Below, piece by piece: positions 7,425 to 16,610 of a stretch of DNA of 64,000 bases. Within the stretch, counting starts at the first letter, position 1. Every line of letters starts with the position of its first letter. Under the pieces are notes generated by a model. That model had not been told where the DNA came from, made no database searches, and saw nothing but the letters and a program-made list of their open reading frames with translations. The position numbers and the translations under genes are program-made. Source of the stretch: Vagococcus vulneris (GTDB taxonomy: Bacteria; Bacillota; Bacilli; Lactobacillales; Vagococcaceae); NCBI RefSeq assembly GCF_003950515.1, contig NZ_NGJS01000007.1, positions 54,568 through 118,567 of the forward strand. Reading direction: 5' to 3'.

Positions 7425-10400
7425 TTAATGATATCTCCGACGAGTTCGGTAAATAACAAATGCGCCTGCTATAGCCGCTATACCTAGAAGTACATAGATT
7501 GTATTAACCGTTTCACCTGCTTGCGGCAAGCGATTGCCGCTAGTCTTGTTATTTCTTTTAATCGACATTTTCTGAGAACGATTAGTCATTGTATTGGATA
7601 CTATGAGATTTGATTCTGTTGTGCTTGACTCTGTCATGCTTGATTCTGTCGTGCTTGACTCTGTCGTGCTTGACTCTGTCGTGCTTGACTCTGTCGTGCT
7701 TGACTCTGTCGTGCTTGACTCTGTCGTGCTTGACTCTGTCGTGCTTGATTCTGGATCAGTCGGTGGTGTTGATGTAGCTGGTTCTCTACTATTTGTTAAT
7801 TGACCTGCATAAATTGATTCAACTTTTCCTTTAAATTCTGTTTCCACTGTAAAGTAGATATATGTTGGATTTAATTGATAACCTTTTGGTGCTGTCGTTT
7901 CTACAAAGGCATACCTACCTGGAGCTAGCCCATCGATAGTTACAACACCTGATTTATCAGAAATCAATCGTTCTTTTGTTATCTCTTTAGGTGGATTTTG
8001 TGTCACATCAACTACTGCAAAAGTAGCACCTGGTAATGGCTGATCATTACTATCTGTTTTCATCAACCAAGCTGACCCTTGATAGTTAACGGCTTCAAAT
8101 GAATGCGTTGTTTTGGACTCAGTAATATCAAATTTAATCGGTGTTTTATCTAAGATAAAGCCGTTTGGCGCTTCAACTTCTTCTAATTGATATGACCCAG
8201 CCACTAAATCATCAATAACTAATTCACCTTGATCATTTGTCGTTAATAGTTCCCCTAATTGTTTACCATTTTGACTCAATTTAAATTTAGCACCCTTTAA
8301 AATTTGGCCTGCTGGATCTTTTTTCGTTAATTTAACTTTACCTAAAATCAATGAATTTTTTAAATTATAATCAGAGACTGTTGTTGTATATCCAGATACC
8401 GTGTCTTCCCGAATAATATAATTAATTTCTTGACCATTTTCTCTTTTTGGTAATTTCCCAAAATCATATGACCAATCATGGGTTTCATTTACTATGATAG
8501 ATTGATAATCCACACCATCTTTTACTAGTGTAACAACAATATTATCCGGTCGTGTGTAATAGCGATTGTCTTTATCTTCCCATGTCTTTTTACCTTTAAT
8601 ATCAACTGTTTCAGGTTTATGAGTATTAGTTATAAATGTCGTTACCTCATCATTTTGCTTCATTATACTTGGTGGTTCATAACCTTCAACTTTACGCTCA
8701 GTTACTTCATAATTAATTTTTTCACCATTTTTATTTTTAGGTAACTTACTCCAAGTATGTGTCCATTGTTCCGATTTAGATATTGATACCTCAGATTTAG
8801 ATATTTCTTCTCCTGATGGTAGTTTTCCTGTCAAAACAACTTGAATCTTTTCAGGTCGTATACCATCTCGATTATTATCATCATCCCATTTTTTAAAGAC
8901 AGACATAGATGTTATATCTGGTTCATCACTATTAGTAATTGAATAATTGTTAACATCAGTAGCTGCTACTTCATATCCTTGAACTTTTTCTTCTTCGATT
9001 GTATAAATAATATCTTGACCTGTTTTATCTTTAACCGGTAAATTTGTAAATATCCCATGCCATGTTTCAGCTGTTTTATTTCCTGTTAATTTTAACTGTT
9101 GAACAGGTCTCGCATTTGCAAGTAAGTTGAACATAACATCTTTTGGACGAATGCCATCTTGATTAGAATTATCTTTCCATTTTTTAGTAACAGGTATTTC
9201 TTTTGTTTGTTGAACAGTATTAGTAATTGTATAACCTGATACCGTTGAAACGTACCCAGCTGGTACATCTAACTCTTTCGGGGTATAGGTCACTTTTTTA
9301 CCTTTATGAAATACTGGTAAATCCGTAAATGTGTGCGCCCAATCTTTTCGTAAGATTGTTGCTGTTTTATTTAGCGAAGGTACTGATGCTCCGTCAACAC
9401 TTGCTAATAATTCAACTTCAATACTATCAGGTCTAGTAAGAAAAAGATTGTTGTTGTCATTTTCCCATTTTTTATTAACTGTCACACTTGTCGTTTCCGG
9501 TGTGTAGTTATTTGTGATCGTTAATACATCACCTTTTTTACCATAAACCGGTTTTGCATAACCTTTTCCAGTCAGATTAGTCTTCTCGTTAACTGTATAT
9601 TCAACTTTTTTACCGTCTTTAAACTTTGGTAGATTTTTAAATGTATGTGTTAACTTTTCAGCTGTCAACTTTACGTTATCAACTACCTGACCATCTGCCA
9701 ATAATTCAACTTCAATATCTTCACGCTTACCATCTTGATTATCGTTGTCTTTCCAAATTTTTTCAACATCTATATTCACCAATTCTGGTACATATTCATT
9801 TAATAACTCTATATTACCCCCAGCTTTTACTTCTGTAGATGGTTTTTCTTGATATTTGTTATTTGCTGCGTCACTATCATCTTTTATTTCTTCGACTTTA
9901 TAGTAATATATTTGGCTAGTTGGACTAATCACATCTACTGTCCAATCAGTTGTCCATGTTGGACCTGCAACTTCTTTAGTTGACCCAATAATTGTTGTCC
10001 AGTTTATTTTATCCGTTGATTGCATCAATTTGACTTTAATTTTTGTTGGTTGATCACTCTTAGGATTGTCGCCATGATGCCAAAGCTTCTTAAATGATAC
10101 TTTTTGTTGACTTGGTTTATAAGTATTTGTGATCGTTAATCCATCATCGGAATAACTGGTTGCATAATCGGCGACTATGTCCTCTGTTACAGTGTACTTA
10201 ATTTTATTCCCCGAATCATCATTAACTGGCAAGTCTTTAAATTCATACGACCATTTATCGCCAGTTCCTGTAACTTTTTCTGATTTTATGTTTTTACCAT
10301 TACCTAGTAAATTTAACGTTATTTCTTTCGGTTGAGAGTTTTTATCATTAATTCCATGTTCCCAGACTTTATTAACTTTAATAGAAGTTTTATCTAATTC

Positions 10401-12017
10401 ATTTTCAACTTGTTCTGTGACAAATGTTTCATTTTCCCCAGTAGTTAGTTCAATAACTTTTTCAATTGCTTTATAGCCAGCAGGAGGTTGGATTTCACGA
10501 ATATAATACTTGGTTTTAGGTGTTAGATTATCAAATGTGATTTCACCATTAGAATCTGTTGTCTGCTCGTCTTTAAAATCCTTTCCATTATCGCTGATAG
10601 AAAACTTAGCACCGGGTAACTTTATACTCTTGTTTTGAGCAGCTACTTTAACTATTTTTATTTTAGACTGTTTTGCTGGGTCTCCACCACCTCCAGCTCC
10701 CGTGTCAATATTAGATACCTGAGCATTCATTGGTGCTGTGTCAACCTCACCATTAGGTCGTTCAAAATTTACTTTAGCTTTATTCTCAAATTGCTTAGCT
10801 GATTTATCAATTATTTTGGTTTTATATGATATAGCTATATAGCGTTCATTAGCTAATTGCTTAGGTATCACCATTTCAATAGTTCCCAATTCTTCATTGA
10901 CTTTAACTGTTATACCTGCTGCTCTTATTGACTCAATACCAGCAAAATATGTATCATCTGAAGTTGGTTTCAATGCATTTTTAATGAATCGAATGCTCAA
11001 TGACTGACCATCCAACTTATGAATATTACTACCACCTACAAGACTATCTGTAAAGATAACATCCGATAGTACTTTATCTGATGTTCTATTTATGCTAACA
11101 AACCAATTCACATAATCGGGATCTTTTAAATTAATGTATCCACCTTTACTAAATGTATTGTATGGATTTCCTGGATCTATCGTTCCCTCACTAGCATTAT
11201 TTCCGTCAGCCTCAACTGGAAATTTGTGAACATCCCCACCAATATTCACCTCTATATATTCGGTTTTTTCTACATTGTTGCTAATTCTAACATCTGCGGT
11301 AAAAAAAGCATTCGCATGGACATGATCTTTATTTTTAACATTTTCATTAAAAGTAAACTTAATAGAGTCATTCGTAATCCTCGCTTCTCCAATTTGTACC
11401 TTACTTGCTGATTCTGGATTATCATAAATTGGATATGTTGCATCAACTGTTTCAAATGATATGTCATTTCCTAATGACCACTTCGCAACTACATAATCGC
11501 CTGGGGCAATATCTACAGAAGATCCTACTTCAGTAATATCAAATTCTACTTTGACTCTACCACCAACTCTTATTGGATTACTTTCATTAATCGGCTTACC
11601 ATTTAGTGTCATTTTAAAATTAGACTGCACTAATTCAGAGATATCACGACCCTCTTCAGCTACTGTGACTACCATTGGTGCTGACTGTGCACTGGCTGCG
11701 TCTTCATCTGGACTACCGGCATTTGTTATATTGCCGCCGTTTTCTGACTCAAACCCCTGATTATTAATTACCGCAACTTCAGGTTGTGATTCATCAATCT
11801 TTTTACCATCTTCTGGTTGGTTAATAGGTTGTCCGTTTGGATTTGATTTATCATCAAGTAAACCGTTAAACTCATTCGACACAACTGTTTCAGACGATAT
11901 TGCTTCGGATGCAGCTATTCCCTCAGCAATTACCACAGCTGGCTGCACAAAAAAAGGCAATACAATGCTTATTAATGCTGCTAGAAAAACTGTCTTTTTC
12001 ATCATTTTTTTATTCAC
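7425..12017 (-). CDS. Collagen-adhesin-like cell-wall-anchored protein with Cna_B repeats
   Basis: This is a 1530-residue surface protein. Residues 1-31 are a signal peptide. About 110-440 resembles the paired Ig-like ligand-binding domains of collagen adhesins (Cna/Ace type), ending at a Gly-rich hinge (about 442). A prealbumin-like domain follows (450-540), then seven Cna_B domains (about 545-1225), most opening with KKWxDxxNxDG-type sequence and closing with ITNT/ITNS, and two more SpaA-like prealbumin domains (1226-1400). A Thr/Glu/Ser repeat stalk (1422-1468) leads to the sorting signal: LPQAG at 1497, a hydrophobic helix and RTRRR. Cna_B domains usually carry Lys-Asn isopeptide bonds that stiffen the stalk. 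LPQAG replaces the usual LPxTG. Its ligand is not shown; collagen binding is only inferred. Confidence 0.9.
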   Translation of the reverse strand: MNKKMMKKTVFLAALISIVLPFFVQPAVVIAEGIAASEAISSETVVSNEFNGLLDDKSNPNGQPINQPEDGKKIDESQPEVAVINNQGFESENGGNITNAGSPDEDAASAQSAPMVVTVAEEGRDISELVQSNFKMTLNGKPINESNPIRVGGRVKVEFDITEVGSSVDIAPGDYVVAKWSLGNDISFETVDATYPIYDNPESASKVQIGEARITNDSIKFTFNENVKNKDHVHANAFFTADVRISNNVEKTEYIEVNIGGDVHKFPVEADGNNASEGTIDPGNPYNTFSKGGYINLKDPDYVNWFVSINRTSDKVLSDVIFTDSLVGGSNIHKLDGQSLSIRFIKNALKPTSDDTYFAGIESIRAAGITVKVNEELGTIEMVIPKQLANERYIAISYKTKIIDKSAKQFENKAKVNFERPNGEVDTAPMNAQVSNIDTGAGGGGDPAKQSKIKIVKVAAQNKSIKLPGAKFSISDNGKDFKDEQTTDSNGEITFDNLTPKTKYYIREIQPPAGYKAIEKVIELTTGENETFVTEQVENELDKTSIKVNKVWEHGINDKNSQPKEITLNLLGNGKNIKSEKVTGTGDKWSYEFKDLPVNDDSGNKIKYTVTEDIVADYATSYSDDGLTITNTYKPSQQKVSFKKLWHHGDNPKSDQPTKIKVKLMQSTDKINWTTIIGSTKEVAGPTWTTDWTVDVISPTSQIYYYKVEEIKDDSDAANNKYQEKPSTEVKAGGNIELLNEYVPELVNIDVEKIWKDNDNQDGKREDIEVELLADGQVVDNVKLTAEKLTHTFKNLPKFKDGKKVEYTVNEKTNLTGKGYAKPVYGKKGDVLTITNNYTPETTSVTVNKKWENDNNNLFLTRPDSIEVELLASVDGASVPSLNKTATILRKDWAHTFTDLPVFHKGKKVTYTPKELDVPAGYVSTVSGYTITNTVQQTKEIPVTKKWKDNSNQDGIRPKDVMFNLLANARPVQQLKLTGNKTAETWHGIFTNLPVKDKTGQDIIYTIEEEKVQGYEVAATDVNNYSITNSDEPDITSMSVFKKWDDDNNRDGIRPEKIQVVLTGKLPSGEEISKSEVSISKSEQWTHTWSKLPKNKNGEKINYEVTERKVEGYEPPSIMKQNDEVTTFITNTHKPETVDIKGKKTWEDKDNRYYTRPDNIVVTLVKDGVDYQSIIVNETHDWSYDFGKLPKRENGQEINYIIREDTVSGYTTTVSDYNLKNSLILGKVKLTKKDPAGQILKGAKFKLSQNGKQLGELLTTNDQGELVIDDLVAGSYQLEEVEAPNGFILDKTPIKFDITESKTTHSFEAVNYQGSAWLMKTDSNDQPLPGATFAVVDVTQNPPKEITKERLISDKSGVVTIDGLAPGRYAFVETTAPKGYQLNPTYIYFTVETEFKGKVESIYAGQLTNSREPATSTPPTDPESSTTESSTTESSTTESSTTESSTTESSTTESSTTESSMTESSTTESNLIVSNTMTNRSQKMSIKRNNKTSGNRLPQAGETVNTIYVLLGIAAIAGAFVIYRTRRRYH
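7612..7753 (-). repeat. 15-bp tandem repeat encoding the Ser/Thr/Glu stalk
   Basis: About nine copies of a 15-bp unit (plus-strand form GTGCTTGACTCTGTC) encode STTES units in the adhesin. The six units from 7651 to 7740 are identical; outer units differ by one or two bases. The unit is a multiple of three, so copy change alters stalk length without breaking the frame. Confidence 0.95.
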
Positions 12018-12424
12018 TATAATTCTCCTCTTTTATTTTTAAACACATAATTATTTTTTATAAAAATTGCTCTTTAAAAAGTATACCTCAATGATTAATA
12101 TAATTTACTTCTACTTTTTCGCAAAGATATGAAAACTGTAGACATTATTATTTAATAAGTTCTTTTATTTATTCCATTTATCGTTTCATAAACATACAAT
12201 CAGATAATAACTTTTATAAAATAACTAAAAAACACAAAATTTTTTAAATTGTTTCATCAAAATCATGCTATTTTCACAATTTTTTTTTGCATACATTTTA
12301 TTAAAACCTTTTAATAAAAGTGATATCAATATTAAAAAATTTTTTTACTTAAAACTATGATAATTATTTTGAAATCCAATTTTGTTTTGAAAAAAATTAA
12401 ATAACTTTTTTACGGAAATCCAAA
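12018..12424. other. AT-rich upstream region of the adhesin gene
   Basis: About 400 bp with no gene. The adhesin ribosome site (GAGGAG) is at its left end. The stretch is unusually rich in A and T runs, as expected for a promoter region open to an activator, but I cannot pick a convincing -35/-10 pair. Confidence 0.5.
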
Positions 12425-12453
12425 CAAAAAACACTCAGTCATCAGACTGAATG
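12425..12453 (-). terminator. Terminator overlapping the end of a decayed reading frame
   Basis: CATTCAGTC and GACTGAGTG pair over 9 bp around a TGAT loop on the minus strand, followed by six T. The loop contains the stop codon of the fragment at 12442-12621. Confidence 0.75.
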
Positions 12454-12621
12454 TTTCTGTTTTGTAAACCATTTATTAGTCCCTTGTGATACATTGATAA
12501 ATGTTTTTTGCTTTCTAGTCGACAATAATCGCAGACTGCTACCAGACGACATCGTCATACCGATTTTTACACGATTATGTGCGTCCGTTCCTTGCTGTAA
12601 ATAATAATATCCGCCAGGTAT
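12442..12621 (-). pseudogene. C-terminal fragment of an unknown gene
   Basis: The minus strand is open for 59 codons with protein-like composition (PGGYYYLQQGTDAHNRVKIG and onward, ending KQKHSV) and finishes inside a good terminator. There is no start codon near the beginning and an in-frame TGA lies just upstream, so this looks like the surviving 3' end of a truncated gene. I do not recognise the family. Confidence 0.4.
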
Positions 12622-12627
12622 TCATTT

Positions 12628-12658
12628 TATGCATCCAACCTTAGTGATTGGATGCATA
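12628..12658. repeat. Perfect 11-bp inverted repeat
   Basis: TATGCATCCAA and TTGGATGCATA flank a 9-base loop, directly after the stop codon of the ankyrin lipoprotein. On the minus strand it lacks a T run, so it is a weak terminator at best. It also marks the boundary of the truncated fragment to its left. Confidence 0.7.
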
Positions 12659-12661
12659 CCA

Positions 12662-13441
12662 TTATTTTTTCTCAATTATTTTTAACATGTTCTGATACCC
12701 TTTTGCTCTAGCGTAGTCTTCAGCTGTCTGACCGTTATTATCTTTCAATTTTGTGTCAGCTCCCGCATCAACTAAAGCTTGAACTATATCCTGCTGAGTT
12801 TTAGAACCATCCGATAATGCAACGGCCTCAATCAACGCGGTATAATTAAAATTATTTTGATGATTGATATCTTCGCGACCATCAGCAATCAGTAACTTTA
12901 CATTCTCCAAGTGCCCTTTCTCAGCTGCTGGAATAATTGCGTTGCCACCATAGCGATTATATATTTTGTTATTGGGTTCCGCATGTTCAAGCATGTATTT
13001 CAAAATTTCTGTACGTCCTTCTGCACCGGCATATAAATAAGGTGTATCCTTTATACTATCTTGTTTGTTTATATCTGCACCGGCATCAATCAAAAGCTTA
13101 GCAATATCAATTTGATTATTATGAACAGCAATCATCAAAGGTGTTTCTTGCTTATCATTGACTTCATCAAGATTCTTAGTGTTTTGTATAACCTTTTCTA
13201 CTAATGCCATATCCTTATCTTCAACTGCACGAAGTAATGTCCCGGTCTCCCACGCTGGACCGTCTGCCTTAACTTCCATCGAGCTGCTAGTTGTTTCTGA
13301 TGACGATTGACTCGTGCTGCTGACTTGAATCGGTGCTGAAGAACTTGATAAAGACTGCTCTGTTGACTCATTTTTTCCAGCACAACCTGTTAAACTTAAA
13401 AATAATCCTGCCATAATGATCCATCCCCTTAATTTTATCAT
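12662..13441 (-). CDS. Ankyrin-repeat lipoprotein
   Basis: This 259-residue protein has a lipoprotein signal peptide with lipobox LTGC (Cys about residue 20), a Ser/Thr-rich linker (25-60), and about five ankyrin repeats (70-255). Diagnostic pieces are ETPLMIAVHNNQIDIAKLLIDAGADIN and the final DNNGQTAEDYARAKG. Ankyrin repeats bind other proteins; the protein is predicted to sit on the outer face of the membrane. A partner cannot be deduced. It follows the Mga-like regulator on the same strand after 133 bases. Confidence 0.88.
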   Translation of the reverse strand: MIKLRGWIIMAGLFLSLTGCAGKNESTEQSLSSSSAPIQVSSTSQSSSETTSSSMEVKADGPAWETGTLLRAVEDKDMALVEKVIQNTKNLDEVNDKQETPLMIAVHNNQIDIAKLLIDAGADINKQDSIKDTPYLYAGAEGRTEILKYMLEHAEPNNKIYNRYGGNAIIPAAEKGHLENVKLLIADGREDINHQNNFNYTALIEAVALSDGSKTQQDIVQALVDAGADTKLKDNNGQTAEDYARAKGYQNMLKIIEKK

Positions 13442-13574
13442 CTTAATTTATCCCCTTTCGATGCACTCTAAAAATCATGCTGCTGTGCAATTTGGATTAA
13501 GCAGTTATAGTCGTCACACTGCACAATTCTATAACAGTTAAATACCCCAGACTGCGGGCTTTTATTCATTCATT

Positions 13575-15002
13575 TTAAATAAATCGACGACTCATAATCC
13601 GCTGCTGTAAAAATGTATTCAGTCGAACCCAATTGCATGAGTCTTTAATATTGGAAAAGTAAAAATAATTGTCATCATTAATTTGTTTTAAGACGACATC
13701 TGTCACAACGACATCAGCTTCGGCTAAGGTATCGCAAACCATAACCACATCAGTATTATAGGTTGATACAATCAGATTCTTAATAATACCTCTGTCTAAG
13801 ACGCGGTAATAAAACATGATATACACTTTCAAGACATTGCTTGGCTGTATCTGACGATACCCTAGCGATAATTCAACAGATCGCTTCATCAAAATTGTTT
13901 CCAAAGGCTTCGATAACCGCGTCGATACGTTCATTTGAATGTCTTCATACAACGCATATTGCGCCGGACTACAATAAGAATAGTCTGCTGGTGTCATTAA
14001 AAATTTCCAATACGAAAAATCATGATACACAATATAATGACTGAAAAGTTCATAACAAAAATCAAACATATCAGATTCCGCTACAAATTGATGCTTTATT
14101 GCAATCGTGGTTACCTGATCAATTATCGCTAATAATTTGAATTTTTTAGGGGACTCCCATAATAATCGGCCGATAGCTGTTTTATCTTCGGCTGACATTA
14201 ATTCAGGAATAAAGAAAATAATCATCACCCAATAAAATACTTGTTCAGGCATTGGTGTTTCCGTTGTTTTCATTTCTGGAAAATAAACAGTCAGTATATC
14301 AAAAAAGAATTTTGCTTCATCTGATACATGCACTAACTCACAGTTCCTAGTCTGTGCTGTTTGACAAATATTTGTAAACACTTGATACTTTTGAATTGAA
14401 CATGGATTTAATTTATCTGAACGCTGATGTTGTGTTGGCAATCGACTATCTACCTCATCAATCATCAGATTATAAGAAAATTGATGCAGTAAAAAATCAA
14501 TAATTCGCAGTTCATACTCATTACCTTCAATTGACCATTGGCCTTTATTCCTTTTTATTTGAATGGATAAATGAGTATCTTCAAAAAAACGATTCACATC
14601 TTCTGAGATTTTATAGGTATATGAATGGCTGAGGTTTAACTTCTTTGATAATTCAATCGATGTGCTGACTCGTTCTTCCAACAAGTGACATAATAGTAAG
14701 TAACGATTTGAATGCAAGTAATATAAACGCTCTAATTCGTTCAAAATTGTCACATAGTGATGATCATTCAGCACATCACTAGGCATTATCACATGACCAT
14801 CTGATTCCACAATAACCGTCGAACCAACCATTGCCAAATCATGATTCAGTTCAGTTATTATCGTACCCAAACGCTGAACAGTTAAATTATATTCATCTAC
14901 TAAATATGATTTTAACACGATTCCTTGTTGAAATACTTTAGAAAAGATGCCTAATTTTACTAATTCCTTTTCCGCCAGTAACGCTTGACCAATGTGTTCC
15001 AC
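13575..15002 (-). CDS. Mga-like transcriptional regulator
   Basis: This 475-residue protein has an N-terminal Mga-type helix-turn-helix (about 15-70) and a second winged-helix (about 90-150, LLEERVSTSIELSKKLNLSHSYTYK). A long helical region resembling a PRD/Mga core follows. The last ~100 residues look like an EIIB-like fold with NTDVVMVCDTL. Mga and AtxA-type proteins activate surface and virulence genes, often in response to PTS phosphorylation. The large collagen-adhesin gene lies 1.5 kb downstream on the same strand and is a plausible target, by inference. The ribosome site GAGGAGGG lies just ahead of ATG 15002. No convincing terminator follows. Confidence 0.82.
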   Translation of the reverse strand: MEHIGQALLAEKELVKLGIFSKVFQQGIVLKSYLVDEYNLTVQRLGTIITELNHDLAMVGSTVIVESDGHVIMPSDVLNDHHYVTILNELERLYYLHSNRYLLLCHLLEERVSTSIELSKKLNLSHSYTYKISEDVNRFFEDTHLSIQIKRNKGQWSIEGNEYELRIIDFLLHQFSYNLMIDEVDSRLPTQHQRSDKLNPCSIQKYQVFTNICQTAQTRNCELVHVSDEAKFFFDILTVYFPEMKTTETPMPEQVFYWVMIIFFIPELMSAEDKTAIGRLLWESPKKFKLLAIIDQVTTIAIKHQFVAESDMFDFCYELFSHYIVYHDFSYWKFLMTPADYSYCSPAQYALYEDIQMNVSTRLSKPLETILMKRSVELSLGYRQIQPSNVLKVYIMFYYRVLDRGIIKNLIVSTYNTDVVMVCDTLAEADVVVTDVVLKQINDDNYFYFSNIKDSCNWVRLNTFLQQRIMSRRFI

Positions 15003-15461
15003 TAAATAACCCTCCTCTCAAAAACAACCGACATCGTAGACACAACAAAAAAGATACCTTATATAAGATATCTTACATGATACTACCTTTTATGTACAAT
15101 ATATTACTCGGCTAATCCACTATAACCACTACTACTTAATCTAAAATTTGAACGAAACCCTACACCCCTTCCCAATATGCTATATCATGTAGCGTGTTTC
15201 GCACATTAAGCTTATATGACCAAACTCGTCAAAACTATTCCCCCAAATAGTGTCTGAAATGTCTGTTAAGTATAACAGCAAGTCAATGTTCACCAGTTTG
15301 TCTATATAGGTTATACCATAACATCACTAAGTAATTCAACCAGTTATTTCAAAAATATAAAGACGTTTTTTTCACAATATCAACATATAACAGGATAATA
15401 TATTATAAAACAAATGATTATACATAATCTATTTTTCACTATTATAAAAAACAACTGTTAT
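15003..15461. other. Upstream region of the Mga-like gene
   Basis: No recognised gene. It contains a 24-bp near-palindrome (separate entry). A minus-strand frame of 38 codons from GTG 15293 to TAG 15180 has protein-like composition but no ribosome site and no family match that I can see. The right part is AT-rich. Confidence 0.45.
15051..15074. promoter_or_regulatory. 24-bp near-perfect palindrome upstream of the Mga-like gene
   Basis: The site reads AAGATA-C-CTTATATAAG-A-TATCTT: every position is symmetrical except one pair. It lies about 50 bases ahead of the Mga-like start codon in the 5' untranslated or promoter region. A dimeric regulator operator is a fair guess; no T run makes it a terminator. 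Confidence 0.5.
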
Positions 15462-15508
15462 TATATATAATAAAAATAACTTACACTTAAATTCGTAAGT
15501 TATTTTTA
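15462..15508 (-). terminator. Terminator of the 178-residue gene
   Basis: AAAAATAACTTAC and GTAAGTTATTTTT pair perfectly over 13 bp with a 10-base loop, leading into T-rich sequence on the minus strand just after the stop at 15514. Confidence 0.8.
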
Positions 15509-15513
15509 TTGCA

Positions 15514-16050
15514 TTATTCTGCTGAAAAAACGACCTTACTTGGTAAGGAATACTGTTGAACATCTTTGCCATCAGTCGTTAAGGCCTCATAAAAATCATC
15601 AATACATAAGTCCAGCTTACGAGATAAATCAAACACTAAATGCAACACATCATGAAAATACATTGAATTACCTTGTTCAAAATATTCTTTAAATTCATGT
15701 GAGGTATTGCTGTGTCCTGTTTCCTTTTCATATGCATTAGCCTGTTCCAAATAATTATGAAAATATTCTTTGGTATATTCAGCAAAATGGTTAAAAATAT
15801 TAATTGCTAACGCTAAGTCATGCTGCCATTGATCATAGTTTTTTTTAGCCAAACCACCTTGAACTTCGATCAATTCAAAGTTATCATTGCGTAAATATTG
15901 TGTCATTAACATTTCCATATTTAAACTGATTCCAGTATATGAAACATCTTCAAAATCAAATTTTTTCAAATCTTCTAATTCTTTCAACAAACTTTCTGGG
16001 GTAAATTGACGGTTTTCTAAACTTTTATAAATTTTCTTTTGTTCAAACAT
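15514..16050 (-). CDS. Hypothetical 178-residue helical protein
   Basis: I do not recognise the family. The start is taken at ATG 16050, which has an excellent site (GGAGGAAGAGG) six bases upstream; the frame stays open for 24 codons further up but without a better start. The protein is mostly helical, rich in Glu, Lys and aromatic residues, soluble, and lacks signal peptide or membrane helices. Phrases such as NIFNHFAEYTKEYFHNYLEQANAYEKE suggest a helical bundle. It is a single-gene unit with its own terminator. Confidence 0.75.
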   Translation of the reverse strand: MFEQKKIYKSLENRQFTPESLLKELEDLKKFDFEDVSYTGISLNMEMLMTQYLRNDNFELIEVQGGLAKKNYDQWQHDLALAINIFNHFAEYTKEYFHNYLEQANAYEKETGHSNTSHEFKEYFEQGNSMYFHDVLHLVFDLSRKLDLCIDDFYEALTTDGKDVQQYSLPSKVVFSAE

Positions 16051-16191
16051 GAGCCTCTTCCTCCAATGTAATGACATTTGTTTTTCTCTTATATTATAAA
16101 TGATTTTGGTTAATCTGACCAATATCTTTCATGAAAAAATAATAACCTGACATTCACTTCCGTTTTAGACTATAGCCATAGTTTTTTTAAA

Positions 16192-16596
16192 CTAATATTC
16201 GCGATAAAACGCTACTAACTGCCCTTGGTCGCATGACACAAAGCCGCATGATTCATAGAAACGCCGTATTTTTGTTCCTTCAACAGTCAATAATACTTTT
16301 TGGCGAACATCTTTAAATTCTTCAAGTGTCCGCTTCAGCAATTCTTGACCTATACCTTGCCTATGATAAGATGGTCGAACCAATAGATCTTGAATATAAA
16401 TAATCGTTTCGCCATCACCAACTACGCGAATCAAACCAATCAATTGTTCCTTATCCCAGGCGGTTAATACAAATAATGAGTGTCGAATAGCTCGATTTAG
16501 CGTGCCATAATCATCAGTATAAGCTGTCCATCCCACACTATCGTATAATGACATTATCTGTGTCAATTCTAAGCGATTGCCTATTTGATAATTCAT
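16192..16596 (-). CDS. GNAT family N-acetyltransferase
   Basis: This 134-residue protein has the GNAT core: strand LIGLIRVVGDG, then IQDLLVRPSYHRQGIGQELLKR, where RQGIGQ is the acetyl-CoA pyrophosphate loop (motif A), and a C-terminal FYESCGF motif B. The substrate is unknown; small GNATs of this type acetylate amines of metabolites or proteins. It starts 14 bases after the MazG-like gene on the same strand and is probably co-transcribed. AAAGGAG precedes the ATG. Confidence 0.9.
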   Translation of the reverse strand: MNYQIGNRLELTQIMSLYDSVGWTAYTDDYGTLNRAIRHSLFVLTAWDKEQLIGLIRVVGDGETIIYIQDLLVRPSYHRQGIGQELLKRTLEEFKDVRQKVLLTVEGTKIRRFYESCGFVSCDQGQLVAFYREY

Positions 16597-16610
16597 TATT
16601 ATCTCCTTTT

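Noticed and set aside
7612..7753. Possible CRISPR-like direct repeats
   Set aside because: Units are 15 bp, contiguous without spacers and in frame with the adhesin, so this is a coding tandem repeat.
7594..7803. Plus-strand frame of repeated LDSVV units inside the adhesin gene
   Set aside because: It is the antisense shadow of the 15-bp coding repeat, with no ribosome site.
9641..9838. Plus-strand frame inside the adhesin
   Set aside because: Antisense to a Cna_B domain, lacking a ribosome site and protein-like composition.
13490..13575. Terminator after the Mga-like gene (CCC...GGG pairing near 13545)
   Set aside because: The stem is only three or four pairs and the T run is on the wrong strand.
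15180..15293. Small 38-codon minus-strand frame upstream of the Mga-like gene
   Set aside because: Composition is protein-like but there is no ribosome site or recognisable family, so it is mentioned only in the region entry.
16169..16191. Hairpin ACTAT-AGCC-ATAGT with a T run on the plus strand
   Set aside because: No plus-strand gene lies upstream and the stem is only five A/T-rich pairs, so it is likely chance.
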